DNA from: Ricinus communis
Lineage: Eukaryota > Streptophyta > Magnoliopsida > Malpighiales > Euphorbiaceae
NCBI RefSeq assembly: GCF_019578655.1
Contig: NC_063258.1
Coordinates: 17,550,802 to 17,614,801, forward strand
DNA: 64,000 nt
Direction of reading: 5' to 3'
Part shown: piece after piece, positions 37,214 through 47,189 of the stretch
Position numbering within the stretch: the stretch's first letter is position 1
Layout: the number at the start of each line of letters is the position of its first letter
Program-made: the position numbers and the translations under genes
The notes under the pieces: generated by a model
What the model saw: only the letters and a program-made list of their open reading frames with translations
The model's database searches: none
Told to the model about the DNA's origin: nothing

Positions 37214-39130
37214 TGATGGGCTACTGATGCAACCTACACCTAAGGCAGTGAACCTATCGATGCGGCCTGACACTAGTGAGTATCAAGGTCGTATCCCTGG
37301 AGATCAGGTGAACCTAAAGTTACTACTGTTCGTTATGTTATTTAATATGAAATAAGGTGTGAGAAGTCTAAATTAATTAACTAATGCTTATGAATGCAAA
37401 TAAAGGAATAACAACAACTGACAATCGAAAGACAACCGTAATAAAGAAACAAACCCGAAGGGGACCTAAATGATGGAATTCTAAGGTTGATTTTATAAAC
37501 TACTAATCTTGCTACCCGTGCCTAAATCCTGAATCGAACTCGGCTCCTCTCTCGAGCTCACCAAGTTTCTAAACCTGCACTAACCTAATGGAATCTCTTC
37601 CTATTAGATTATTACAGATTAGCATTAACCGTGATTTAGAACTATTAAGAGTTGTTAATTCTTAATCCGGCGAGTGAATTAACCTTATCTCTAAGTATTA
37701 ACTACCAGTTCTTACTATTTAATTTTCAGTTGTAACAAGCATTTCTCAATGTCAAGAAACAACCCAAAAGACAATTAATTCAACGTCTCAAATCAACTGA
37801 ATCAAACTTTATTACTAAACAGTAAGAAGATTACAAGAATGGCAAATAAAAATCTAACAGTTAAGCACAATCCATCAACAAAGGTGAACCCTAATGGGTT
37901 CGGCAGCCCTAGCTACTCATAATGAAAGAAACAAATATAAAAAGAAAAAAATAACAGAAAAGGAAATGGAACATGTAACCCCTCTTCTCTCGAATCGGAG
38001 TGGAAATGTTGGAAGTGCCAACTCTGAAACCAGCCTCAAATATGGATCTCGGATGTCTCGCTCAATCGTTTAGAAAATTCAATCTTTGCTTGAATCCTCT
38101 AAATCAATCCCTTGAACTGACGTTGGTCTCCCAAAATGTCAAGAATAGAGTGCAGAAGTCAGGGGTTGCGGGCATAGAGAAGTCCAGAAATCAGAAGCAG
38201 AACCCTATCTCATTTTACGTGCGCCTACTTATAGGCAGAAGTGCCCTATCCCGTGTGTCACGTGAGTTTTGTTTTATCTCCAAAACTTTGCCCACGTGCG
38301 GCCTAGCTCGCTTGATTTCCCCGAAAGTCAAGATAGCTAGTCAGCCTACCCTTGATTGCCAAACCCGGCAGAATGATAGCAAATACGCTAGCGGAAGTAA
38401 ATTCACGAAAGTGGCACAAAGAGACGCAAGAGTTGTGGAAGTGTATACTTGTATTGATTAATTCACACTAAAGCTACTTACAATGAGCACACTTTCTCTC
38501 TCTACAAGCTCTCTTCCTTCATATATCACACACACCTTACAAATGGTACAAGGAAGGGGTATTTATAGCATTTTTCCCCCTGTCCGCCAACATGGCCAAC
38601 ATGGCCGTGCTCAAGGTCAGGTCGGGAACACGGTCCGGGGTAATAGCCGTGTTACCCATCGCGGCCGTGTTTCCCGAAGCTTCTAGGCCTTTCGCATTTG
38701 TATTCAACCAACACAGGCGTGTCCTTGGGCGTGTTGGTCAACACGGGCAGTGTTAATCAACACGGGAAGTGTTGAAATCCAACACGACCGTGTTGTGCAG
38801 CCTTCCCTTGCTAGCTGCGAGGCGGGGCGTGACACGTGCCATGGCCCATGCAAATATGCACGGCCAGTGCAACGGGCAAGGGAGGCCGTGCAAAGGCCTC
38901 GAATTGCACACTAATTAAGGAATCGACTCCGACAAACATCTAATATGCGTAAATCATCCATATAGCTTAGTTTCTGCCTGGAAATCAATCAATTTCCCAT
39001 CAATGAGTCTGAAAACCTGAAAAACTCATAAACATACCAAAGTGCGATTAAACAGGAATAAATATGACTCAAATACATGAATAAATGACTGATAAACAAT
39101 CAATAAATATGCATAGAATCATCTACATCA
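37214..39130 (-). mobile_element. 3' LTR of the Athila-like element (1,917 bp with nested insert)
   Basis: It starts TGATGGGCTACTGATGCAAC and ends ATCTACATCA on the plus strand, matching the right LTR at both ends. Without the insert at 38,256-38,834 and its 4-bp duplication it would be 1,334 bp. The right LTR is 1,460 bp; the rest of the difference lies in the CCGTGCAA minisatellite. Confidence 0.9.
38256..38834 (-). mobile_element. Nested solo LTR, 579 bp, inside the Athila-like LTR
   Basis: This segment is absent from the sister LTR. It has perfect 7-bp inverted ends, TGTCACG and CGTGACA, and CGTG is duplicated at 38,252-38,255 and 38,835-38,838. On the minus strand it has a TATAAATACC box near 38,560 followed by a transcript-like leader. 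These are LTR features (TG...CA ends, TATA). A MITE is an alternative because no internal domain survives. CACGG/CCGTG minisatellite words lie at 38,590-38,800. Confidence 0.75.
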
Positions 39131-39146
39131 AACTACCCCATACTTA
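39131..39146 (-). other. Polypurine tract before the 3' LTR
   Basis: On the minus strand the bases next to the LTR read TAAGTATGGGGTAGTT, the purine-rich plus-strand primer position expected immediately upstream of a 3' LTR. Confidence 0.7.
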
Positions 39147-39689
39147 AGCATTTGCTTATCCTCAAGCAATCAACAACTTACTCCTCAAACAGATACCAAA
39201 TAACTCAATGAAATACTTTGCAGGAGGTTAGCTCAAAACAAGTCTCAAAACTCCGTGATAAATTTCCTTAAAATCCCTAAATCACTAAATTCTCGAGACA
39301 AAGAACAAAGTAAATAAAGCTGCTAAAATTAAAATGATAAACCATCCAAACTGAGAATTTGAGAACCATGCCTTACAAGATGTCACTCAAAACACACAAG
39401 TGTATTATAGGTGAAAGAATATTGTCAAGCTCTCAACGCAAAAGTATAGAAAAAGGTGCTTACCATAAGCTTGCTTAAGATCCGATCTCCACTACTGTGA
39501 AATAGTCAATAAACATGATCAAAGGGTCTTGAGCCAGGTTGTAATAGGGTTAAGGTAGGGTACGGAGAAATATAGAAAGTGAGATGAAAGTTGCTGAAAA
39601 ATTATGCAGGTAATGCAAGAATATAGCCAAGGATCAGATACTGTACCAAAATTGAACAATAAGTTGCTCTAATAATAAGATGATGCTCG

Positions 39690-39734
<45 letters not shown>

Positions 39735-41200
39735 CAACTCCGCAACAATGATAACGCAGGATGAAGTAATACAATGCTCAATCAAAGTAGTAAAATGATA
39801 TGTACCATTTGGATTGAAGGGAGCATCTACGAAAAATCTAGTAACTTAGTGAATATATGCAAATTGATCCAAAATGAAATGCAGCATAAACATATATAAT
39901 TTCTAGCAATAATGGTAGAAAGAATGGTAGAATGAATAGAAATAATAAAATGAGTGTTAGAGGTAAATTATAATGAAATAAAAAGGCTAAGGCTCAAAAT
40001 GGTTTCACTAATAGAAAAATAGGGTTAGGCTTTTAGCCAAATTGTGTAATTCCTAAGTGCCCAAATCATCTCATGACTATAAAAATTCATGTAATCTTAA
40101 AAGTCATCACAAAGCAAGTTCTAGAAACAAAGATTCTGTACAATGCTCACTAATAAAAGTAGAAGGAGCATAAAAGCCTCATCATTTGAGTGGCATAAAA
40201 TTGCATGAATTCTCAAATCAAAGTTTAAACAATCAAACAATCTAATAAGCATCAATATTAATAATGTTCTATATCCGAGATAAAGTAAAATGAAAAAAAT
40301 TAAGGAAAAACACCAGTTTACCCTGGCTTGATTAAAATTAAGAGATTTGTTCATTGCCTTCTTTTAATAAGATTCGATAAAAACTATACGGGTATCCATT
40401 CAAAAGAGAAAAAATTATCAACTACTTGATTAAAACAAAACTCAAGAAAAGGACAGTAATAATGAAAGGACTCAATCAATAAGGAAAATGAGAACAAAAT
40501 AAAAACAGCAGAAACAAAATTTGTACCTGCACAAAACTAAGGTACCTACCCCACACTTGAGAAAAACACTGTCCTTAGTGTGAATAAGGTAGGCACTCCA
40601 AAATAAAAGGATTTAAATACGCACAATGAAGCTAATTATGGGAGTCCACAAAAGAAACTAGAAAACTAAAAGAAGAAACAAGACAATAGAAAGAGATAAA
40701 AACTAGAAAGTCTACTGGATACTGCCCTTGATGTGTGCTTTAACACTCCAAAATATGTTAGTCCTTAAAACTACGTACGAGCATCGAGTAGGCTAACTCC
40801 TACAAAACTCAAGAATAAACACATCCCAAGCAACATCTAGTAAAAGGTTCAATAAAATAAAATCTCCTCAAAATAAAACACACTAAAAATAGACTGAAGT
40901 ATCTAACTAAAAATAAATAACTACATAAATAAAAAGATGTCCCAAAATTCAAAAAGCATAAATAGATTCGGGAATGCCTCCCGAAGGAGCTTCTTTTTGT
41001 TCGAGTCGTCTAGCTGGACTCTGCAGCAGCATTCCTGCATCGTGGGAAAATTGAGAAGGTGGGCTCAAAGTAAGTTGGGGCTCGAGGCATATAAGCGCAA
41101 TGAAAAGGTCCAATGTGTGTGGTAGATGACTAAGGAGGTGCTTTCTGCACCGATTTGGGATGTCCATTCATCCACTCTGAATTCTGGCTAAGTGACCTAT
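39147..41200 (-). mobile_element. Non-coding 3' region of the Athila-like element
   Basis: No coding frame is supported here. The part 39,147-40,570 matches 1,810-2,740 in reverse complement. A second purine-rich word, CTCAAGTGTGGGGTAGGTAC on the minus strand near 40,560, corresponds to the word at 1,818. Near 40,975 the minus strand has GGGAGGCATTCCCG, the post-pol motif also present near 47,130. Thus most of pol was deleted between here and 41,256. Confidence 0.65.
39692..39731. repeat. (AT)20 microsatellite
   Basis: Uninterrupted alternating A and T for about 40 bp within the non-coding tail of the element. Confidence 0.95.
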
Positions 41201-41255
41201 CAAAAATAAACTTGCAACTACCCTTCTCGGGTCTATCATAGCACAAAGTCTCAAT

Positions 41256-41660
41256 TTAATACAAGTTGTTTTTTTCAGATGAATAACACATATTAACAGG
41301 GAAAGAAACATGTATAACATCATCTATTTGTACATCCTGTGGTTGTTTATTACATGCAGGATCAATTCCATCAATACTACAAATGGCATGAACATGGTCG
41401 ATGGAAGAACTGTCAAATGGGGGTAAACTAAAAGTAACACAATCATCGCCTATATTAAGTTCTAACTTCCCCTTAAATACGTCTATTTTAGCTCTAGCTA
41501 TGGCAAAGAAAGGTCTCCCCAAAATCAATGGTACACCATGTTCATTATCCATATCTATAACCACAAAGTCCATAGGAAATATGAACTTATCTACCTTGAC
41601 TAGCACATTCTCCACAATTCCCCTGGGAAGCTTAACAGAATGGTCACTGATAGTTGGCTC
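41256..41660 (-). pseudogene. Retropepsin C-terminal remnant
   Basis: The minus-strand frame includes ENVLVKVDKFIFPMDFVVID and then LILGRPFFA, closely matching the protease at 50,189-50,641 (VKVDKFIFLVDFIVMD, LILGRPFLA). The catalytic D-x-GAS part is absent: upstream of SVKLPRGIVEN the sequence joins directly to the end of gag at 41,656-41,726. The remnant stops at ~41,256 without RT. It cannot be an active protease. Confidence 0.8.
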
Positions 41661-41726
41661 CTAGAGGATTGCCACTGATAGACTTATCGCTAACGTCATC
41701 GGCTCCTAGAGGATTGCCACTGATAG
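41656..41726. repeat. 26-bp direct duplication at the gag-protease deletion junction
   Basis: GGCTCCTAGAGGATTGCCAC and the six bases after it occur at 41,656-41,681 and again at 41,701-41,726, with 19 bp of other sequence between. In the fuller element the single equivalent (near 51,725) is separated from the protease by about 1.1 kb. This looks like filler DNA at an illegitimate-recombination junction. Confidence 0.75.
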
Positions 41727-42514
41727 TTGTTCATGGCCATTTCCTCTATTAAATTCTGAGCCTGCTCGGGCGTCTTACTATTCAGCGCCCCACCTGCTGC
41801 AGCATCCACCATCTGCCTTGTTGTAAGGTTCAACCCGCTGTAGAAGGTTTGAACCTGCATACACACTGGCAATCCGTGATGTGGGCAGCATCTCAAAAGA
41901 TCCTTAAACCTCTCCTATGCATCGTACATGCTTTCATCATCAAACTGCATAAAAGAAGATATGTCATTTCTAAGTTTAGCAGTTTTAGCGGGAGGAAAAT
42001 ACTTATATAAAATTTTTTCAGCCAACGCCTTCCAGGTAGTAATTGTTTGCTATAGAAGAGATTGCAACCATCTCTTGGCTCTGTCCCTCAAGGAAAATGG
42101 AAACAATCTCAGCCGAATGGCGTCATCGGTTGTTCCATTTATCTTGAATGTGTCACAAATCTCCAAAAAGTTGGAGATATGAGCATTGGGATCCTCACTG
42201 GGCAATCCTCCAAATTGCACGCTCTGCTGGATCATCTGGATGACATTGGCTTTTATTTCAAAGTTATTGGCCGCTATAGCAAGTCTGACTATACTAGTTT
42301 TTGTCCTATCCAAAGATGGTCGAGCAAACTCATACATTGTCCTCTGATCGTCATCGGCCTGGGGGTTGAGGTTCTCCATTGCGTCAGCTCCTTGAACCTA
42401 AACTGTAACTCCGTCCTCCTCCTCAACTGCCTGCAAATATCATCTCAATAATCTGAGAGAGCGCTCCGAGTCAGATAAGGGTGCTATGGGATCAGGGTTA
42501 GAGCTCCTGGTCAT
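41697..42514 (-). pseudogene. gag of the Athila-like element, with stops
   Basis: ATG at 42,514 opens MTRSSNPDPIAPLSDSE on the minus strand. The core is clean at 42,379-42,050 and contains [40 protein letters not shown] and [10 protein letters not shown], the retrotransposon gag (capsid) signature. It continues through [16 protein letters not shown] to EQAQNLIEEMAMNNYQWQSS near 41,710. In-frame TAG codons occur early, after WLQSLL and in DA-ERF, so the reading is broken. The zinc knuckle that should follow was removed by the deletion. Confidence 0.85.
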
Positions 42515-42646
42515 AAACTACCTGAAACAGACAACCAAACAACCACCAATCAACAAAAACAACAAAAAATAAAAATAAAGAATAAATAAATAAACAGATA
42601 ATGACTAAATTAACACAAAAACAATTCACTCTAGTTCACCGTTAAT

Positions 42647-42664
42647 TCCCCGGCAACGACAGCA
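42647..42664 (-). other. Primer-binding site, tRNA-Asp type, degenerate
   Basis: The minus strand reads TGCTGTCGTTGCCGGGGA a few bases after the 5' LTR. Athila/Tat elements usually have TGGCGCCGTTGCCGGGGA here, complementary to tRNA-Asp; this site differs at three positions in its first half. Confidence 0.75.
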
Positions 42665-42670
42665 AAAACT

Positions 42671-44130
42671 TGATGGGCTATTGATGCAACCTACACCTAA
42701 AGCAGTGAACCTATCGATGCAGCCTAGCACTAGTGAGTATCAAGGTCGTATCCCTGGAGATCGGGTGAACCTAAAGTTACTGCTGTTTGTTATGTTATCT
42801 AGTCTGAAATAGGGTGTGAGAAGTCTAAATTAATTAACTAATGCTTATGAATGCAAATAAAGGAATAACAGAAATTGATAATCGAAAGACAATCGTAACA
42901 AAGAAGCAAACCTAAAGGGAACTAAATGATGGAATTCTAAGGTTGATTTTATAAACTACTAATCTTGCTACCCGTGCCTAAATCCTGAATCGAACTCGGC
43001 TCCTCTCTTTAGCTCACCAAGTTCCTAAACCTGCACTAACCTAATGGAATCTTTTCCTATCAGATTATTACAGATTAGTATTAAGCATGATTTATAACTA
43101 TTAAGAGTTATTAATTCTTAATCCGGCGAGTGAATCAACCTTATCTCTAAGTATTAACTACTAGTTCTTACTATTTAATTTCCAGTTTTAACAAGCATTT
43201 CTAAATGTCAAGAAACAACCCAAAAGATAATTAATTCAACGTCTCAAATTAACTGAATCAAACTTTATTACTAAACAGTAAGAAGATTACAAGAATGGCA
43301 AATAAAAATCTAACAGTTAAGCACAATCCATCAACAAAGGTGAACCCCAATGAGTTCGGTAGCCCTAACTACTCATAATGAAAGAAACAAATACAAAAAG
43401 AAAAAAATAACAGAAAAGGAAATGGAACATGTAACCCTTCTTCTCTCGAATCGGAGTGGAAATGTCGCAAGTGCAAAACTCTGAAACCAGCCTCGAATAT
43501 GGATCTCGGATGTCTCGGTCAATCGTTTAGAAATTTCAATCTTTGCTTGAATCCTCCAAATCAATCCCTTAAACTGACGTTGGTCTCCCAAAGTGTCAAG
43601 AACAGAGTGCACAAGTCAGGGGTCGCACGCGTAGAGAAGTCCAGAAATGAGAAGTAGAACCTTGTCTCATTTTACGTGCGCCTACTTATAGGTAGAACTG
43701 CCCTAGCCCGTGCCATGGCCTGTGCAAATATGCACGGCCTGTGCTAATGTGCAAGGCCCGTGCAATGGCCCGTGCAACAGCCCGTGCTAATATGCACGGG
43801 TCGTGTTGCTAATATGCACGACCAGTGCAACGGGCAAGGGAGGCTGTGCAACGGGCCGTGCAAATGTGCATGGTCGTGCAATTGCCCGTGCAAAGGCCTC
43901 AAATTACACGCTAATCAAGGAATCGACTCCGATAAATATCTAATATGCGTAAATCATCCATATAGCTTAGTTTCTGCCCAAAAATCAATCAATTTCCCAT
44001 CAATGAGTCCGAAAACCTGAAAAACTCAGAAACATACCAAAGTGCGATCAAACAGGAATAAATATGACTCAAATACACGAATAAACGACTGATAAACAAT
44101 CAATAAATATGCATAGAATCATCTACATCA
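42671..44130 (-). mobile_element. 5' LTR of the Athila-like element (1,460 bp)
   Basis: It begins TGATGGGC and ends CTACATCA on the plus strand. It aligns with 37,214-39,130 apart from the nested insert there and a longer CCGTGCAA minisatellite here (43,700-43,890). Confidence 0.9.
43700..43890. repeat. GC-rich minisatellite in the LTR (CCGTGCAA type)
   Basis: Imperfect repeats of GCCCGTGCAA and ATATGCACGG, about 10-25 bp each. The sister LTR has only a short version near 38,836-38,900, so copy number changed after insertion or the LTRs were already unequal. Confidence 0.8.
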
Positions 44131-45238
44131 TTTTCTCAGATTTCTAAATATACTTGTTTTACGAGATCATTTTCTTATATTGACAAATATACCACAATTA
44201 CGGGGTTGTTTTCTCATACTCATAAATATACCAAAATTACGGAGTTATTTTCTCTGATTGATAAATATCCCCGCATTACAAGGTTGTTTTCTAATATTTA
44301 TAAATTTACCCCTTATGGGGTTGTTTTCTCATATTGACAAATTTACCCCTTCTACAAGGCTGTTTTCTCATATTCGTAATTATACTACTTTTACGGGGTT
44401 GTTTTCTCATATTCATAAATATACACGTTTTACGAGGTTATTTTCTTATATTGATAAATACACCATTTTTATGGGGTCGTTTTCTCATATTAAATTATTA
44501 GCACTATTATGGGGTTATTTTCTCAAATTTATAACTATACACATTTTATAAGGTTATTTTCTTACATTGACAAATATACCCCTTTTACGTTGTTGTTTTC
44601 TAAATAGTATAAAATTAACCCATTTAAGGGATTTTTTTCTCATACTCATAAATATACTAAAATTACGGGGTTATTTTCTTCAATTGATAAATATCCCCGT
44701 ATTATGCGGTTGTTTACTAATATTTGTAAATATATCCCTGTTACGGGGTTATTTTCTCATATTAAAAAATTTACCTTTCTACGAGGTTGTTTTCTTAGAC
44801 TCATAATTACACTACTTTTCCAGGATTGTTTTCTCAGATTCATAAATATACACGTTTACGGGGTTATTTTCTTATATAGATAAATATACCACTTTTACGG
44901 GGCTGTTTTCTCAAATTCATAAATATACACATTTTACGGGATTATTTCCTTATATTGACAAATATACCCCTTTTACGGGATTGTTTTTTCATATTATAAA
45001 ATTAACCCATTTAAGGAGTTTTTTTTATCTCGTACTCTCAAGTATACCAAAATTACGGGGTTATTTTCTCTGATTGATAAATATCTCTATATTACGAGGT
45101 TGTTTGCTAATATTTATAAATATATCCTTCTTACGGGGTTGTTTTCTCATATTAAAAAATTTACCCTTCAACGAGGCTGTTTTCTTAAACTCGCAATTAC
45201 ACCTACTTTAACAGGGTCGTTTTCTCATATTCATAAAA
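44131..45238 (+). repeat. HOR satellite block, forward orientation, right end of the locus
   Basis: The D monomer interrupted by the Athila-like element resumes here, and a class-F anchor is at 44,491. Monomers continue in order and stop inside a D monomer at ~45,238, where unrelated AT-rich sequence begins. Confidence 0.9.
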
Positions 45239-46020
45239 TTAATTTAACAAATAATGAATATAAATTATTTTTTTTTTAAAAATTGCGTTAGTATCTAACG
45301 CACGTGTAAGACTTAAAAACACAAATTTTTATACAAGTAAAATGATGTCGGATGGACCCCTAAGTTCATAAAACTACATGGATAGGGGTACATCTTATAA
45401 TTTGCATACAAATCCTAATTGTTATAACATGGACCCCGGTGCATGAATCTATTTGAAGTAGTTTAGGTCAGAGTGTTATTAGGTAGGCCTATGCAGATTT
45501 CCCTTTATTTTTGTTAAGCTGGTCCTTGATGTAACTTTAGTTTATTCATCTTTTTTTCTTCATATTTAGCATCTAGTTTCTTCTTCTTATAGAATGAGGG
45601 CTTTCACAAGCTTGACCTAAGGCATTGGGGCGTCTCGTGCTGCTTGATCATCAAGTCACGTCCCAATACCACCACCCGAGATTATCAATTACTTTCCTAT
45701 GATTCCTTAATAAAAATAAGGGGAAATTCGTGTGGGCAATACCTAATAACACTTCTGCCTAATATACTTCATTATATGCCTCCCAAACCAAAGCAGGCTC
45801 ATTTGTGCTTGGATTAATTGAGGCACACCCAAATATTTTGATCGAGGATTTGCATCATTAAGATCTCCATTTTTTCTTATTACTCTAAGCCCGATGACTC
45901 TTGATGATACAAGGACTAGCATAAGGAATCATCGGAACACAATTAACAAGCTTGACCAGTGGCATTGGGGCTTAGCTTGATGATTAAGCAGGATGAGACA
46001 TAAATCCACACACATACACT
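45239..46020. repeat. Scrambled fragments of the ~1-kb repeat
   Basis: 45,239-45,450 is AT-rich and unassigned. From ~45,450, pieces of the ~1-kb repeat appear in mixed orientation: GTTTAGGTCAGAGTGTTATT reversed, then CTTGATCATCAAG near 45,642 and TGTGGGCAATACCTAATAAC near 45,733 forward, then reversed again at ~45,840-46,010. No gene is visible. Confidence 0.65.
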
Positions 46021-46215
46021 CCATAACAAGATGATCAATCTACTTGAATGTTTCTTAAGCATATATTTTTACACAAAAACAGAAAGATAAAAAAGAAAAA
46101 TAACTTTTAGGTTTAATGACCAATTATCATTCAAATTCAACTTAATTCTACACATCAAAATTCGTACTACCCTTTTGTAGTCCTTATAAAACCCTAAATC
46201 TTAACTAATAAGGAT
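46021..46215 (-). mobile_element. LTR fragment, same family as 62,340-62,600
   Basis: Read on the minus strand, it contains TATAAGGACTACAAAAGGGT and GTTTAATGACCAATT in reverse, and ends with the word AGATTGATCATCTTG near the 46,020 side. The same words occur on the plus strand at 62,460-62,600. Only this fragment is present. Confidence 0.5.
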
Positions 46216-46332
46216 TTATGTAACGACACGGAACTAGATCACATGAGATATTGTCTGCTTTGGCCGCCACTGGCCTCACGATTTTGTCCCTTTAGTGGGT
46301 TCAAAAACTTCCCAAGAGGTTCCCCATCTTGC

Positions 46333-46417
46333 AATTTCTCTTGAGTTCCTACAACTCCACGGCCAAACAACTAAAAGGCGCCTCATTTGATTATTTGGTT
46401 GTGGAGTTGTAGGAACT
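46333..46417. repeat. Inverted repeat (hairpin) with ~27-bp arms
   Basis: GAGTTCCTACAACTCCACGG at 46,333 is mirrored by GTGGAGTTGTAGGAACTC, which ends at ~46,417. A loop of about 30 bp contains AAAAGGCGCCTC. Two or three mismatches lie in the inner part of the arms. Confidence 0.8.
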
Positions 46418-46559
46418 CCAAAGTTAAACGTGCTTGGTTCAGAGAAATCCCAGAATGGGGGACCCCTTATAAAAAGTTAAACGTGCTGGTAAGCACGGCT
46501 AGGACTCGGTCCGTGGTGAACCCTGAAGCCTCATTTGTGTGCCAATCCGTCACGGGTAA

Positions 46560-46870
46560 GGGCATGGCCGTGCTGGTTAGCACGAACTGGTGTTACTGCC
46601 CGTGGTGCCCTCGGAAGCCGTGGTGGATGGCTGAATTTACCTTGTGCTTTACATGCATCTCCATCATGGGCTGGGGCACGGGCGTGGTGACCGACACGAC
46701 CTGGTGTTGTAGCCTGTGGTGGCCTCGGAAGCCGTGGTGGATGGCCATTTTCCCAAACTCTATATGTGCATATTCATTACGGGCATGACTCTGGCCGTGC
46801 TGATCAGCATGGCCTGGTGTTACAGCCTGTGATGCCCACAGAAACCATGGTGGATGGGTGAATTCCGGGC
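46560..46870. repeat. 114-bp GC-rich tandem repeat, three copies
   Basis: CTGGTGTT starts at 46,587, 46,701 and 46,814, a 113-114-bp period. Each copy carries a CCGTG/CACGG-rich part and a CGGAAGCCGTGGTGGATGG-like part; the third is more diverged. The word content resembles the CCGTG minisatellites in the Athila LTRs, so it may be a relic of such an LTR. Confidence 0.8.
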
Positions 46871-47189
46871 TTTCCTTCACCATCTCGAGTCGCCAAACTC
46901 CTACCTGCATTTAACACATATACGCACATATTTAGGCTATAAATCATAAAATAAATCAAATGGGGAAGTCCGTCTTCACCAATTACCAAAAATCTGACTT
47001 AAATTACTCAAACCCTAAATTCATACAACTATGTTTAATATATAAAGTAAGTGTTCTAAAGATCATCAAGCATGCAAACGATTGATAACATAAAAGTAAA
47101 CCGAAAAACATAAAACTAAAATGGGAATGCCTCCCAAGGGCGCTTCTTTTTGGTTCTTAAGTCATTTAGTTGGACTCGACATGGATCAT

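Larger units (their letters stand above)
37214..44130 (-). mobile_element. Athila-like Ty3/gypsy element, internally deleted, TSD TTTTC
   Basis: On the plus strand it begins TGATGGGC and ends ATCTACATCA, and it is flanked by TTTTC at 37,209-37,213 and 44,131-44,135. Removing it rejoins one satellite D monomer. Order on the minus strand: 5' LTR (right), tRNA-Asp-type primer-binding site, gag, protease remnant, post-pol sequence, non-coding tail, purine tract, 3' LTR (left). Reverse transcriptase, RNase H and integrase are missing, so it is non-autonomous. The LTRs differ by several percent by eye, mostly transitions, which suggests an old insertion. The left LTR carries a nested 579-bp element. 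Confidence 0.9.
46216..47129. other. Mosaic non-coding region with hairpin and GC-rich repeats
   Basis: It begins TAACGACACGGAAC, a start I associate with dispersed non-coding plant retroelement derivatives, and contains the hairpin at 46,333-46,417 and the 114-bp repeats at 46,560-46,870. The rest (46,930-47,129) is AT-rich and ends at the post-pol motif of the next element. An ORF at 46,387-46,788 simply crosses the tandem repeats and is not called as a gene. Confidence 0.5.

Noticed and set aside
38000..38461. 153-codon ORF in the Athila-like LTR as a gene
   Set aside because: It crosses the boundary of the nested element at 38,256, so the frame is a chance fusion of two LTRs.
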